Shown here in pieces: positions 12,920 to 23,341 of a stretch of 64,000 nucleotides of DNA. The stretch lies in assembly GCA_037178855.1 (NCBI GenBank), contig JASJZC010000004.1, forward strand, positions 4,526,001 to 4,590,000. Direction: 5' to 3'. Each line of letters begins with the position of its first letter. Positions within the stretch are counted from its first letter, which is position 1. This stretch comes from Oscheius sp. JU75. Its lineage: Eukaryota; Nematoda; Chromadorea; Rhabditida; Rhabditidae. A program made the translations under genes and the position numbers. The notes beneath the pieces were generated by a model. It was not told the DNA's origin and ran no database searches. It worked only from the letters and a program-made list of their open reading frames with translations.

Positions 12920-14152
12920 TTAATAGGAGCGGGAACGGCTGCGGTGACGATCGTAGCGAGGAGAAGGAGAACGTCTGAAATGACAGGTTATACCAGATGG
13001 ATCAATGAGAAACCTTCGACGAGGAGAAGGAGAGCGTCTTCTGTCACGTCCACCACCGAATCCATCTCTGTAGGACTCGCGACGACGGAAATCTCCGCGA
13101 TCTCCTCCGAAACGTCCACCACTGCTGCTGGGACCGCTTCGAGACGAACGACGATCACCGGGACCTCCCATGTACTGACCGGGAGTGGGAGTGTGAGCAC
13201 GCTTGGTGATGGAATAGTCGACACGGATCTGAAGTTCCACCTTTATCGGAATTTTGTAAAAAGTATACCTTGTGTCCATCCAGATCACTTCCATTCAGTT
13301 CGTCACGAGCCGCGGTGGCATCTCCGACAGAGACGAAGTAGATGAAGCCGAATCCGCGAGAACGGCCGGTAGGATGATCGTATACAAGTTCAACCTGGGA
13401 CATATATCTATTTTTCATAGGACAAAAAGGACAAACCTTGTCTAGGTCGCCGTATTTTCCGAAAACTTCTTTCAGATCTTTTTCGGTGGTGTAGAGACTG
13501 AGATTGAAGACACCGACACAGCGGCTCGGATCGGGGTTTTCGCGAGAGCGGTTAGGAGCCCAGGCACCGCCACGTCGACCTCCGCCGCCGTTACCGCCAT
13601 AGCCACGACGTTCTCTTCCGCGGAATTCGGGCGAACGACTGCGACGATGTCTTCTTCTAAAGTTCAAAATTTTATCAGAACAGAAGGCAAACTTACGGAG
13701 AAGGAGAGCGACGACGATCATCACGTACAGGGCTTCTGGAACGCGAAGCTGATCGGTACCTCTGGAAAATACGCTTATTCAATGTTTTCGACAAAAGAAA
13801 GGTACACCGGTCACCGAAATAGCCCACTCACCGGCACTGATTGAGGGCTTCATGGCAAAATCTTGTCCAATCAACTAATCTTCTCTCAATCTTTTCTTTT
13901 TCTTCGGATTTTCTTCATCGTCACATTTTCTTTCTTCCCTCCGTAAATCTTCGCGGCACGCTCAAACGCTCAGCTACGGGAGCCTCTCTTTTGATGTCGG
14001 CCGGTCTTGCCCCTCCGTCTTTCCCGAGCTGACAAATTTTCTATGGCTTCGGTTCCAAAAGAGCGATTCGGATGGCGGGATTTCACATCAAAAAGAACAA
14101 AAAATGGTACCTGGATGGATCCACTCCGAGACCTGGAACGTGAGCGGGGCAT
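12920..14152 (-). CDS. tra2: Transformer-2 homologue (RS-RRM-RS splicing regulator)
   Basis: Sequence-specific splicing activator that binds exonic GAA-rich enhancers. Exon 1 (14152 down) encodes MPRSRSRSRSGSIQ. A later exon gives a first RS region (RYRSASRSRSPVRDD, RSRSPEFRGRERRG) and a glycine-rich stretch. One RRM follows with RNP2 CVGVFNLSLYT and RNP1 RSRGFGFIYF, then the TRA2-typical linker VDYSITKRAHTPTPGQYMG just after the RRM. A second RS/glycine tail ends HRSRSRSY with TAA at 12920-12922. The RRM is split by two short introns. The first intron (about 13771-14110) is several times longer than its neighbours; TRA2 genes elsewhere self-regulate through a poison exon near the 5' end, and this is the natural place for one, though I see no proof. 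The gene lies tail to tail with CWF19L2, 143 bp between stops. Confidence 0.9.
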
Positions 14153-14341
14153 CTTCCTAAAGGAAAGTTACTTTACAAGCACATAAGCGAATAAAGAAGG
14201 AAAGTAAGTTGTAACAGAATAAACTGCACGATGGCAATGAATTGAAACGGAAACTAGTCGGTTTATTACGTATAAGCAACTGATGTACAGCGGAACACGC
14301 CAGCGCGAAAATATAACCATTACGGTATAATGTGGACCCTG

Positions 14342-14949
14342 CTATTTCTTGGACTTCTTTTTGATGACTCGGTTGGGGGCAAATGACAGCGTTTTCTCCT
14401 TGATATCTTCCTTTTTGCGAATCAAATCCTCCTTGTACTGCTTGTAATTGACGGCTTTCTTTTTCGTGGGAAGTCCTCCAAGCGAGACCTAAAATAATCA
14501 ATTTTTAGCATTGAAATCGATAAAAAAAAACTCACGACAAGACGTTCCCTAGCCTCCTCTTTCTCGGCTCCTACAGTTTCTCTGGCCAGCAGCTGTCCTA
14601 CCTAAAGAAGTATGTAAATGCAAAGAAATAATCAAAGCGAACCTCGAAAGTTACCCTCTTGAGATTGGGCTCCTTGTTGACTTTGTTGATGGAACTCTTC
14701 TTCTTCAAGATCTTCGGAGCAGCGTTTTTAGCCTTGAGGATGCAGGGCACGACTTGAATCTGGACATTGTCGACCTCTGCCATCGGAAAAGGCAGAGTTT
14801 CCAGTGTTGTCTCCTAAAATCTTTATATATTCAAAAGAAAATGGCCAAAATACCGGATGTTTTTTGGTTGTCAAGCCATCGACAAGCTCAGAGAGGGATT
14901 TCGACTCGCCAAAGCTGGAGCCACAGCCCCAGTCGTCGATAGCCATCAT
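14342..14949 (-). CDS. C1orf131-like (DUF4602) nucleolar protein
   Basis: Small lysine-rich protein, probably a small-subunit processome component by family. Start at 14949 (MMAIDDWGCGSSF), followed by exons containing VQIQVVPCILKAKNA, KEPNLKRVTFE, a charged helix AEKEEARERLV, then the diagnostic VSLGGLPTKKKAVNYKQYKE. The last resembles the human C1orf131 box LGAKPPKKQYVNYK. The C-terminus is basic (NRVIKKKSKK) and ends TAG at 14342-14344. About 160 residues, four exons, introns about 40-60 nt. It is downstream of and on the same strand as unassigned sequence at 14966-15290. The match rests on the short C-terminal motif and composition, so the family call is moderate while the gene itself looks real. 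Confidence 0.6.
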
Positions 14950-15701
14950 TATTGTCTAAATTCAGTCATTTTGATCGGCATATAGTCAAAAGAATTGAAA
15001 AAAAATAAGTAAGAAACTTACTGGATGTTGTGGAGAAACCGCAGAAGGCAGCTGCCCGTGTGTTGCCGTGGTGACAGTTCAGAGCTCCATTGAGACCGGA
15101 TATTACTGACAGAAAATTGGTATTTAGGCAAAAATAAAAAGAGGAGACTTGAACCAATTCTAAAATAGGAAAGGAAATGTAGGCCTTTGAGGGGATTCGA
15201 GCAACGTTCATGGACTCGAAAGTCGAGATCGTGTCGGGACCCAATATTCCCAGTCCTTGAATTTGCCGAATTCCCCAGGCTCTGAATCAGCTGCTTATGT
15301 GCTAGTGTTTCCGATTATTTTTTTTCCTCAGCCACTTGCATAAGTCTCTGACCATGATTGGCACATCGAGCTAGGTCAAGAAAAACAAAGCGAAAGGTTC
15401 ATGTCCAGTGGCTTAGTGAAGTATTTACAACGCCGCTTCTCACCTTTCTGCATGACAAAATACAAAAGAAATGGTTGCTAGACCGGTGAATCGTGAATAA
15501 GGGACTAAATAAACCAATTACACCGCATCAGCAAGCGTACCACCATGCTTTCCGGTCTCTCTCCCCTAATAACAAGAGGCCGACCAGCTGCCCCAAATCG
15601 GCAGTAGGTGTGCGATTCGCGAAATGGGACGACAAAATCGATTTTACTAATTGTTTATCTTTTCTTTTTTTGTGTCTGTGCACAGCTTCAATCTTGTAGC
15701 G

Positions 15702-17679
15702 ATGTCGCTCGTCCAGGTCCAGCGGTCGCCATCACCAACTCTAGGCGACGAATCGGAAAGCGTTGTGAGTCCTTTGAGCTCTTAACCTATAAAAACATTC
15801 AGGACCTCAACGATTCTCGATGTTCTTCCCGAAATCGAGCCCTGTCGGAATGTTATTTCGCCGTCCGCGGAGCTGCAATCATCCTGCCGCATAGATTTTT
15901 TGAGTGAGTCTTTTTTCTTGAAGTACGATTTTCATGTCTGCCTTTCAGCGAAAACTCTCCATCCTGCTCACACTCGTCCGCACAAAGTGTCGAAATCGAA
16001 GGACATCTCCAGCTGATGATGCGCCTCCTCAGGCCACAGGATACTCTGAATATGGCTGTTAGACTTCAGACACAGGTACCTTTTCCCACTTTGTAAACTG
16101 TTTAAAGTTTCAGGTGATCGACCACATTCGTTATCTGGCTGTAATATCGACCTTCGACCACGACCGGCGAATTCTGCTCGTTGGAATGGATTACATGAAT
16201 GGTCAGATGACGTATGTCTATCCCCATTTTCTTAATCGAGCTTGATTTACAGAGTTGGCGTCGTGCTCCCTCTTCTCTGGTGCTCAAGAGTGGAATTGGC
16301 TTCAGACGGAGGAGTAACAGTACACGGATCATCTCAAGCCTGTAGCAAAGCCGATAATGCGCTTCTCTTCCGACCAGTCTCTGTCCAAGCCATGTGGTTA
16401 GACTTTTCAACGCTCTTCGTGTAAAACATCATTAGGTTCGTGTTCCAAGCCCTGCATAAAGAGCTCGAAACGACGAGGCTAGCAGCTCGGAGACTGAAAG
16501 AACCGTCGCCAGCCACGGAACATTACATGGATCGAATCAACTCCAAGGATTTTTTATGTGCCCAATGGTATTTTTGATGATCATCTGAGCCTAATCACTT
16601 TAGGCAACAATCTCCCTTAGATGTTGACGAAGATTACGGGTTGAAAGCCGATACGGTTCGAGATTATACAGTAGACGACGAAGTACAAGCCAAGGTTTGT
16701 ATTTCGTCATCCTTTAACCGACTTGATTTATAGGAATCACTGCTCCGAAAAAAACTACGACGCATTATGCAAAGTGTCGACTTGGATTCTGTTACGAGCA
16801 AAGACATTAGACAGCAGCTAGAAAGAAGTGTAAATAATGTGGATGTACATAAAGTGAGTCTTTCTTCTTACTGTAAATAGATGATGCAGGACTTTATCGA
16901 TCAAGAGATGCTAGTAATATTGGGTCAGATGGACAAACCGAGTGAAATATTCTCATATTTGATGCTAGGATCGGAGTGGAATGCTTCGAACTGGGACGAG
17001 CTCAAAGCTAACAAGTTAGTTTGTTTGTTGCGTTTATAAAATCACAATTACAGTGTGGGATTCATACTGAACATGACCAAAGAAGTTGATAACTTCTTCC
17101 CTCAACACTTTGAATATAAGAAGATTTGGGTTACGGACGACGCGACCACACAGCTGCTGCAATACTGGAATCTCACATGGGCTTTCATCAAAAAAGCAAA
17201 GTTTTTTCGTCTCTGAATAGAATATTAGCCAATGCTTCAGAGAATCCGGGAAAGTCTGCCTCGTTCATTGCAAGAAAGGTATCAGTCGAAGCTCGTCCAC
17301 TGTCATTGCATACGCGATGAAAGAATACGGCTGGCGGCTAGATGAGGCACTTAATTTTGTGAAGAAGCAGAGGAATTGCATAACACCGAACGAGGCTTGT
17401 CGATAGTAAATGTTTGTAAACTTCTTTTAGGGCTTTATGGAACAACTACGCACTTTTGACGGTGTTCTCGAAGCTTCTCGTAATCGACATGCTCCTCAAT
17501 TCAATGGACGGGGGTCAAGATCTCATTCAGTCACATGCCGGACACCAAGACCAGCCACAGATACAGTTCGAGTAATCGTCAGAACCTTCGAGACGATGCG
17601 GGACAGTTCTGATCCAGCGCGACATACATTCCCTCTGGATGTGATAACTAAAAGAACCTCTCTTCAGCAGATCAGCTGA
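15702..17679 (+). CDS. ssh: Slingshot-type cofilin phosphatase
   Basis: Dual-specificity phosphatase that reactivates cofilin by removing the Ser-3 phosphate, promoting actin turnover. Starts MSLVQVQRSPSPTLGDESES at 15702. The SSH N-terminal region follows (LQLMMRLLRPQDTLNMAVRL, VISTFDHDRRILLVGMDYMN, GVVLPLLW, LLFRPVSVQAMW). Next is the DEK-like box LLRKKLRRIMQSVDLDSVTS and FIDQEMLVILGQMDKPSEIF. The catalytic domain carries LGSEWNASNWDELK, ILNMTKEVDNFFP, the loop VHCKKGISRSSST with catalytic Cys and Arg, and AYAMKEYGWRLDEAL. It closes with GFMEQLRTFDGVLEASRNRH and a short tail, TGA 17677-17679. Every hallmark is in frame across about ten introns, so it appears functional. Compared with fly and vertebrate SSH the C-terminal tail is very short and the F-actin/14-3-3-binding tail is missing, unless a further exon exists around 17700-17950. 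Confidence 0.9.
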
Positions 17680-18036
17680 TCTTCCATTTTCTTTTTGAAA
17701 TACACGTGTATAACTTGTACAGGTACAAGATTGCAAAATCAGTAATGAAGTTTTTTCATGAAGGTGATAGAACATCTGAAAAAGAAGCTCGAAGAATACT
17801 GAAAATTTGCAGCCGACAATTTCGAATACTTCGATGTCCTCCTCAAGCAGCCACACTTGAGCTTTCTGCGGGTTTAGCTGTCCAACATAGAACAGCCAAC
17901 GAAAAAGAACTGACGTTTGTCGATCGAAAATTCATGTTCGTATCATAGAAACCTTTCATCTATTAATTTACATTAACAACCAACCGCACACAGCAGTTCT
18001 ATTAAAAACATAGATGGGGATACTACGGCGATGTGC

Positions 18037-18641
<605 letters not shown>

Positions 18642-19374
18642 AATGTTTGACGACCTGTAAGAAAGCTGATTATAATGATTAGAGATAGGAAAGAATTTGA
18701 AGTTTGTCACAAATTGCTCGATTGTGGAAGAAGATGAAAATTCTCGGGAAATATATAAGAAAAATTGTAGGCCACAGAGCGGAGTAGCTTCAAAATGCCA
18801 TTTCTCTACAGCCACCATCGCAGCGCCCAGTCTGTACCGCCCGCCGACACAATGCCGCATGGGTCTCAAAACGAAAGAAATGGCTCCTAGGACGGAGGAA
18901 ACTACGGTCAAAGGCATTGATATGAATTCCAGCACATTTACTTTCACTTCTCCCGGCTTTCTTTCGCAAACTCGCAAATATGGTAATATTTCAGGCAGAA
19001 ATGACGTTTGAAACAAAGACGTCGAGTTTGCGTAAACAGGAAAACGATTTTAAAAATAAAAAAAAGTGCAGCATTCGCGACAAAAAATGTAGGAAAAGGA
19101 AGCCGAGGCAGTTTACGTCCGACGTCAATTCCATTTCGTTTCGAGAGCATTGAGCAAATTCGTCTCAGAACTTATGTTTGAATCGCGGTTTTCGCGCGGA
19201 ATATACGAAAATATTTTAATAGTGGGATTCTTCACATGTCTTTGCCATATCCCTACTCCAGTTTCTTTGTATTTTTCAAGTCTCATAATAGTCAGCAGTC
19301 ACACAATTCAGGAAATCTCTTCTTTCCCTCTGACACATATATAATACTCTCATAAAACACCATTTTTAGCCGCC
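18642..19374. other. Divergent promoter region between ATP synthase c and GLTP
   Basis: About 730 bp between the start codons of two divergently transcribed genes. Open frames on both strands (about 18580-19016 minus, 18697-19011 plus) overlap each other and show no domain I recognise. The last 12 bases before the GLTP start form an acceptor-like ATTTTTAG. Confidence 0.4.
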
Positions 19375-20142
19375 ATGTCGTCCGAGCCTGAAACGTACTT
19401 CTCTCGGGAAGAGCTGATGTTCCCGCATCTGAATGACGGAAAAATTCCGACTGCGCAGTTCTTGAGCGCCTGCCAGGGTATCGCAGACTTTGTCGGTTAG
19501 TTTTTTAGCCAACTCGTTAAAAACCTCTTATTCACAGGGTTTCTCGGAGCCGCATTCACCCCTGTCAAAACCGACATTGCCGGCAATGTAGCCAAAGTCC
19601 GAATGTGCTTTGAGAAGAATCCTGACGGCCAGAAGTACCTGCAAGACTTGATAGATACCGATCTAGCCGAGAATGGAGGAAAGATGGGAATTCCAACAGA
19701 AGGATTGCTTTGGCTCAAAAGGTAGCGTTCCTTGTGGGGTTTCGGAACAAATCTTTTTCAGAGGACTCGAATTCATGCTCCAGATGCTCTCCTTGATGGT
19801 TCAGGAGTATCGTGCCGATCCCGATGTGAAGAAAGCCGGCACTGAAAATCTTAGCGGAATTCTTCAAACTGCCTACGAAAAATCCCTGAAGCGACACCAC
19901 AATTTTATGGCCAAACAATTGTTCAGAGTTTGCTATCCGTTTTCCTTCAAATAACCACATTTTAGGTGCTGATTCATGCTGCCCCCTACCGCAGAACCAT
20001 TTTGAAAGCCGTCGCTCTAGGCAAGGATGGACTCGACGAAGTCTGCATCGGACACATTGAATCTCATCTGGACAACTTCCGCACTAACGTAGCTCAACTT
20101 GTCGTCTATTATATCGAGAAGAAGCTCGAAAGTCCTGCCTAA
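19375..20142 (+). CDS. Glycolipid transfer protein (GLTP fold)
   Basis: Cytosolic protein that moves glycosphingolipids between membranes and may act as a lipid sensor. Starts MSSEPETYFSREELMFPH at 19375. GLTP landmarks are present: GIADFVGFLGAAFTPVKTDI, GNVAKVR, the ligand-binding LLWLKRGLEFM with the Trp-Leu-Lys-Arg signature, YEKSLKRHHNFM, and LIHAAPYRRTILKAV. It ends LESPA with TAA 20140-20142. About 205 residues, the normal length for human GLTP, with four exons separated by introns of about 40 nt. The conserved Asp (in KTDI) and Trp (in LLWLKR) that hold the sugar headgroup in this family are retained, so binding is likely. Poly(A) signal AATAAA at 20256. Confidence 0.93.
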
Positions 20143-20311
20143 AATGGTCACGGGTTTTGTTTTCTTGCTTTACCCCTCGCCCGTAGTCTGTGATAGTTCA
20201 TCTTGTCAAATCTGTTTCGTTTTAACTATTTCGCCATATCATATTTGCTTCAAATAATAAAAAGATATTTATTGTACACATTTACAATTCGTTACAAATC
20301 GAGTTGTTTTC

Positions 20312-21575
20312 TCACCGTTTACGTTTTGCGATCTTTTCGGCAATATCAATAGTCCGAGAGGTCGTTGGCCGCTTCCTAGTCTGCGAAACATTGTGCCGCT
20401 GAGGGTTTCTTTGTGCTACAGGGCTCGAAGTAGAGCAGCATTGCTCCTCCTCACTTCGAGTGGGACTCTTGATTTCCGCGGATGGCAACATTGCCTGAAG
20501 CTCTTCTTTTGGTAGGGGACAGCCAATAAAATCGCCCATCTAAACATTGTTTATTTCGGGAAAGAAAGTTAGGTTACTTGTGAAACACGACTGATGAGCA
20601 GTCCCACCGTTTTATTCAACATGTCAATCTTTTCGTTCTGTCTCTTGATCATCTGTTCCTGCTCATGGATCTAAAGACTTTAGCTACAAAAAGAAATTAA
20701 AATGACAACTTTTTGTAGAAGAGCACCAGTCGGGGCCTTTTTCGGATCTGGAAACAGGGGCAGTCGTCCGCCGAGGCTTGGAGAAAGGGTCCTCAGCATG
20801 ATTTGAGGGTGACTGACAAGGGTGTTGAAGACTGCATCGCTCTGCTTTTTTAGTGGTGGAGCTATAAACTCGTCAAAGTGGTCGATAGCCATGCTGAAAG
20901 AGGTTACATGCCGGAAAGATATATCTAACCTGGACAAATCCCTAAAGTCTTTGAGCAGTTCATAACCGAACGGGGTGTCTGTTCCCTTTTTTGAGCGTAG
21001 AAATCGTAGAAGACGCCAACCTTCGTCGAGAACCTGAAAATTGTTCATACAAAACTTGATAGATTTACCTTTCCGGGAATGAATGTGATCATGTCTTTGT
21101 CGATGTATCTTTTGTAAGTCATATCGAGGAGATCTCTTCTAGTTTCCATGGACGAAATGACTTCGGAGTAATGGAAGAGCGGGTGTTCTCGTCGATCGGA
21201 CTCGCGTCGTGGCAGTTCACGTTTAAGAAGACACCTTTCTCTCTCCAACGCACGCGAAAAGTCTCTAGATCCCTGAATGAGTACAGATGACGCATCCCTG
21301 TTGAAGCCGCGGCAAACCTACAAATATTTGCTATGAAAGTAATGGAAGACTAGCGAACCTGACGCAGTTTTGTAAGATCGTCATAGGATAGCATCTGATA
21401 GACTAACCTCCTGGCCTCGTGGTACCTGTGATCCAGAAATTCCACTAGTTCGTCACTCGATTTTTCTGAGAAGTTGTTCTTACAATGTAATGAGATCCCT
21501 ACGTGCAAACGGCGATTCCTCAGTTGGCGGGGTGGCTAAGAAGGCCTCGGCCAGACTCATCTTTCTTCCAAACAT
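20312..21575 (-). CDS. fbxo28: FBXO28 F-box protein
   Basis: Substrate receptor of an SCF ubiquitin ligase; human FBXO28 acts on nuclear and centromere-linked targets. Start at 21575 (MFGRKMSLAEAF). The F-box-like region follows (LVEFLDHRYHEARRLVYQML, SYDDLTKLRQV). The family hallmark RELPRRESDRREHPL and the segment METRRDLLDMTYKRYIDKDM, FIPGK match vertebrate FBXO28 closely in order. A coiled-coil exon (EQMIKRQNEKIDMLNKTVG) and a basic tail (RKRPTTSR, IAEKIAKRKR) end at TGA 20312-20314. About seven short introns. The start lies only 29 bp from the divergently transcribed microprotein at 21605, and an acceptor-like AATTACAG sits 8 nt upstream of the ATG. Confidence 0.88.
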
Positions 21576-21604
21576 ACTTCTTTCTGTAATTAGAACATTT
21601 ACAG
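21576..21604. promoter_or_regulatory. 29-bp divergent gap with acceptor-like AG on both strands
   Basis: Only 29 bases separate the ATG of FBXO28 (minus) from the ATG of the microprotein gene (plus). On plus, ACATTTACAG ends immediately before ATG 21605. On minus, AATTACAG lies 8 nt upstream of ATG 21575. Both look like splice acceptors, so both mRNAs may be trans-spliced, with their promoters lying inside the neighbouring gene. Confidence 0.5.
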
Positions 21605-21869
21605 ATGCCGTGGAGAATTATCAGCCAGCTGGTAAACAATGAGCAGGTCATCAAGCAGGTTATTTTTCAACCTTTTTCCAAAGGAAATATTCTTTTAGCT
21701 CTCGGAATCGGCTCCAATTAGAGCAGCGGCTAAGCTGATTGTCAGAGGAACAGCCACAGCCGAAGAGAAACTATCCGAATTGGAACTCCAAAAGAAAGCT
21801 CAACGAATTTCTGGGATTTTCAAAGAAGAATATAGAAAAGCACTCGAGGAACAAGAAAAGAAGAAATAG
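21605..21869 (+). CDS. NCBP2-AS2-type conserved microprotein
   Basis: Small basic helical protein of about 74 residues, with one intron (21659-21698, 40 nt). Exon 1 encodes MPWRIISQLVNNEQVIKQ and exon 2 continues LSESAPIRAAAKLIVRG, then glutamate- and lysine-rich helices ending EEQEKKK, TAG at 21867-21869. The block LSESxPIRxAAxL after a short hydrophobic helix matches the human microprotein encoded at NCBP2-AS2 (there LSESRPIRRAAQL). That protein is conserved but of poorly understood function; mitochondrial and signalling roles have been proposed. A conserved intron-split frame with the same motif argues that it is a real gene. The ATG follows directly after an acceptor-like TTTACAG. Confidence 0.72.
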
Positions 21870-21986
21870 CTTGCAGATAGCTCTTAGATTTTGTAGATAA
21901 ACATTCGGGTGTACGATTGTTAGGTATTCAATAGAGAGATACGACAAGTTCATTTATTCTGACAGGTACAAGTACTGACTAAAAAT

Positions 21987-22580
21987 CTATTGGAAACCAC
22001 CGTTCTTGGGCTTGTATCCTAGTTTGTGAGCGACTCCTTCGTAAACGGGCGACTCGTCACCGAACATGACCATTCTGGAGCCGTGGAAATCTTTCGGAGT
22101 TACGTCGACCTAAATGACAAATAGTTGAGCAAGGTATAGATTAGAAACTACCCCTCCGTGTGTTCCATCGCAGATGGGTCTGTGTCCAGTTTGTTTACAG
22201 TTGCAGAGTTTGTACTCGCCGGACTTTTCGACTTGGAATCTAACGGGACGAACGTTTGTGATACCGTTTAGCTTGTGAGTGCCATCGCAGAAAGGCTGAA
22301 CACCTAATGAAGGAGATTTGGGAGAAAAACGGTACCTGCGTTGTAGAAAAGCCACATGAGCACCAGCTGTAGGTTTTTCCAGCTTCTAACTTCACTTTTG
22401 AGGGCTTAGTATCAAAAGAGACGCCTTTGTAGGGAAGGACATCTGCCGAAACATTCTCGATCTTCACTCCGTTTGCCTTGAAGCGTACAGATGTCTAAAA
22501 TAAATCATATCGATGGAATATACTTGAAAAAAACTCACGATGACGGGCGATCTGGAGAGAGCAGAAGTCCTGCTGAACAT
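21987..22580 (-). CDS. cisd-3: CISD3-like mitochondrial CDGSH iron-sulfur protein
   Basis: Mitochondrial-matrix 2Fe-2S protein with two CDGSH motifs in one chain, as in CISD3/MiNT (CISD1 and CISD2 have one). Exon 1 (22580 down) MFSRTSALSRSPVI looks like a mitochondrial presequence. The first motif is WCSCGFSTTQ joined across an intron to GVQPFCDGTH. The second is LCNCKQTGHRPICDGTH. Both keep the three Cys and one His that bind the cluster. The C-terminal exon (VTPKDFHGSRMVMFG, AHKLGYKPKNGGFQ) ends TAG at 21987-21989. Four exons, short introns. It is convergent with the microprotein gene, 117 bp between stops. Confidence 0.9.
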
Positions 22581-23014
22581 TTTAGGCAAGTACCCGGCTG
22601 AAAAGTGAAAAGAAAAACTGGGAAAATAGGTGTAGCTAGAGTTTGAGTATGAAACGTGTTAAAGTAGCATTTTTCTGTCAAAACTTCTGTAAATATAGTC
22701 CAGTCTACTCCTAATTTAAAAAGAAGCGAACTGTTTAGCAAATTATATAAAAACGAATAATTGTCGTTGCCCCGGCTGTACAATAAAAACAACGTGTGCA
22801 GGAAAACTTTGCCCGTGGCGCACTTGTAGGCTCCAGCTCGATACTTTTTCGTATTGAATAGTGAAGAAAAACGAGAATAGAAAGGAAGACGATGGAGTGG
22901 AAAGAACGGTGCAAAAAAATTGTACTCGGTTTGCGTTTGATTGATGCTGTGACGTTCGAATAAGGTATCGACCAGACGGATACCGTACATTCTGCGAATT
23001 TCCAAAATTGGGAT

Positions 23015-23250
23015 CCGTAACTTTATCTAGAAAAAGTTCTTTCTGGAAAACCGTGACTTTATCCAGAAAATTTTCTGAACCGTAACTTTATTCAAAAGTT
23101 TTTTTCTAGATAAAGTTGTGGGTTCCAAAACGGGTAATAGGTCCGGATTCAGTTCGAAGCGATTACAACTACCATAGCTGTCGTACTGTCGAGTCCAGTG
23201 GTCATAACTGTCAAAACCAAATTGAGGACGCGTAACTTTTTCCAGAAAAA
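23015..23250. repeat. Diverged short repeat CCGTNACTTTATCYAGAAAA, direct and inverted
   Basis: Direct copies begin at 23015, 23051 and 23080, with a looser copy at 23231 (CGTAACTTTTTCCAGAAAA). An inverted copy lies at 23101-23117. The first and inverted copies pair perfectly over 17 bp (23019-23035 with 23101-23117), so the block could fold into a hairpin of about 100 nt. It looks like a relic of a small non-autonomous element or a minisatellite next to the forkhead pseudogene. Confidence 0.6.
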
Positions 23251-23341
23251 TTTCTTTCTGCAGTTCGATTTGTTTTTGGCACCGCTCAGTCCTGCGAAGC
23301 CGGGCATGAAAAACGAAATCAGATCCTAGTCTCTCGAAAGG

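Noticed and set aside
14966-15290. Minus-strand frame upstream of the C1orf131-like gene (NCHHGNTRAAAFCGFSTTSS and neighbouring text)
   Set aside because: It has a plausible acceptor and intron, but no domain, no clear start and no link to the downstream frame. It could be a 5' UTR exon.
17706-17948. Plus frame after the Slingshot stop (80 codons, EKEARRILKICSRQF)
   Set aside because: No similarity to SSH tails that I recognise and no convincing splice from the previous exon; left as a possible missed exon.
22600-23005. 156-codon minus frame upstream of CISD3
   Set aside because: Aromatic-rich, random-looking translation; its start overlaps the repeat cluster and no family is recognisable.
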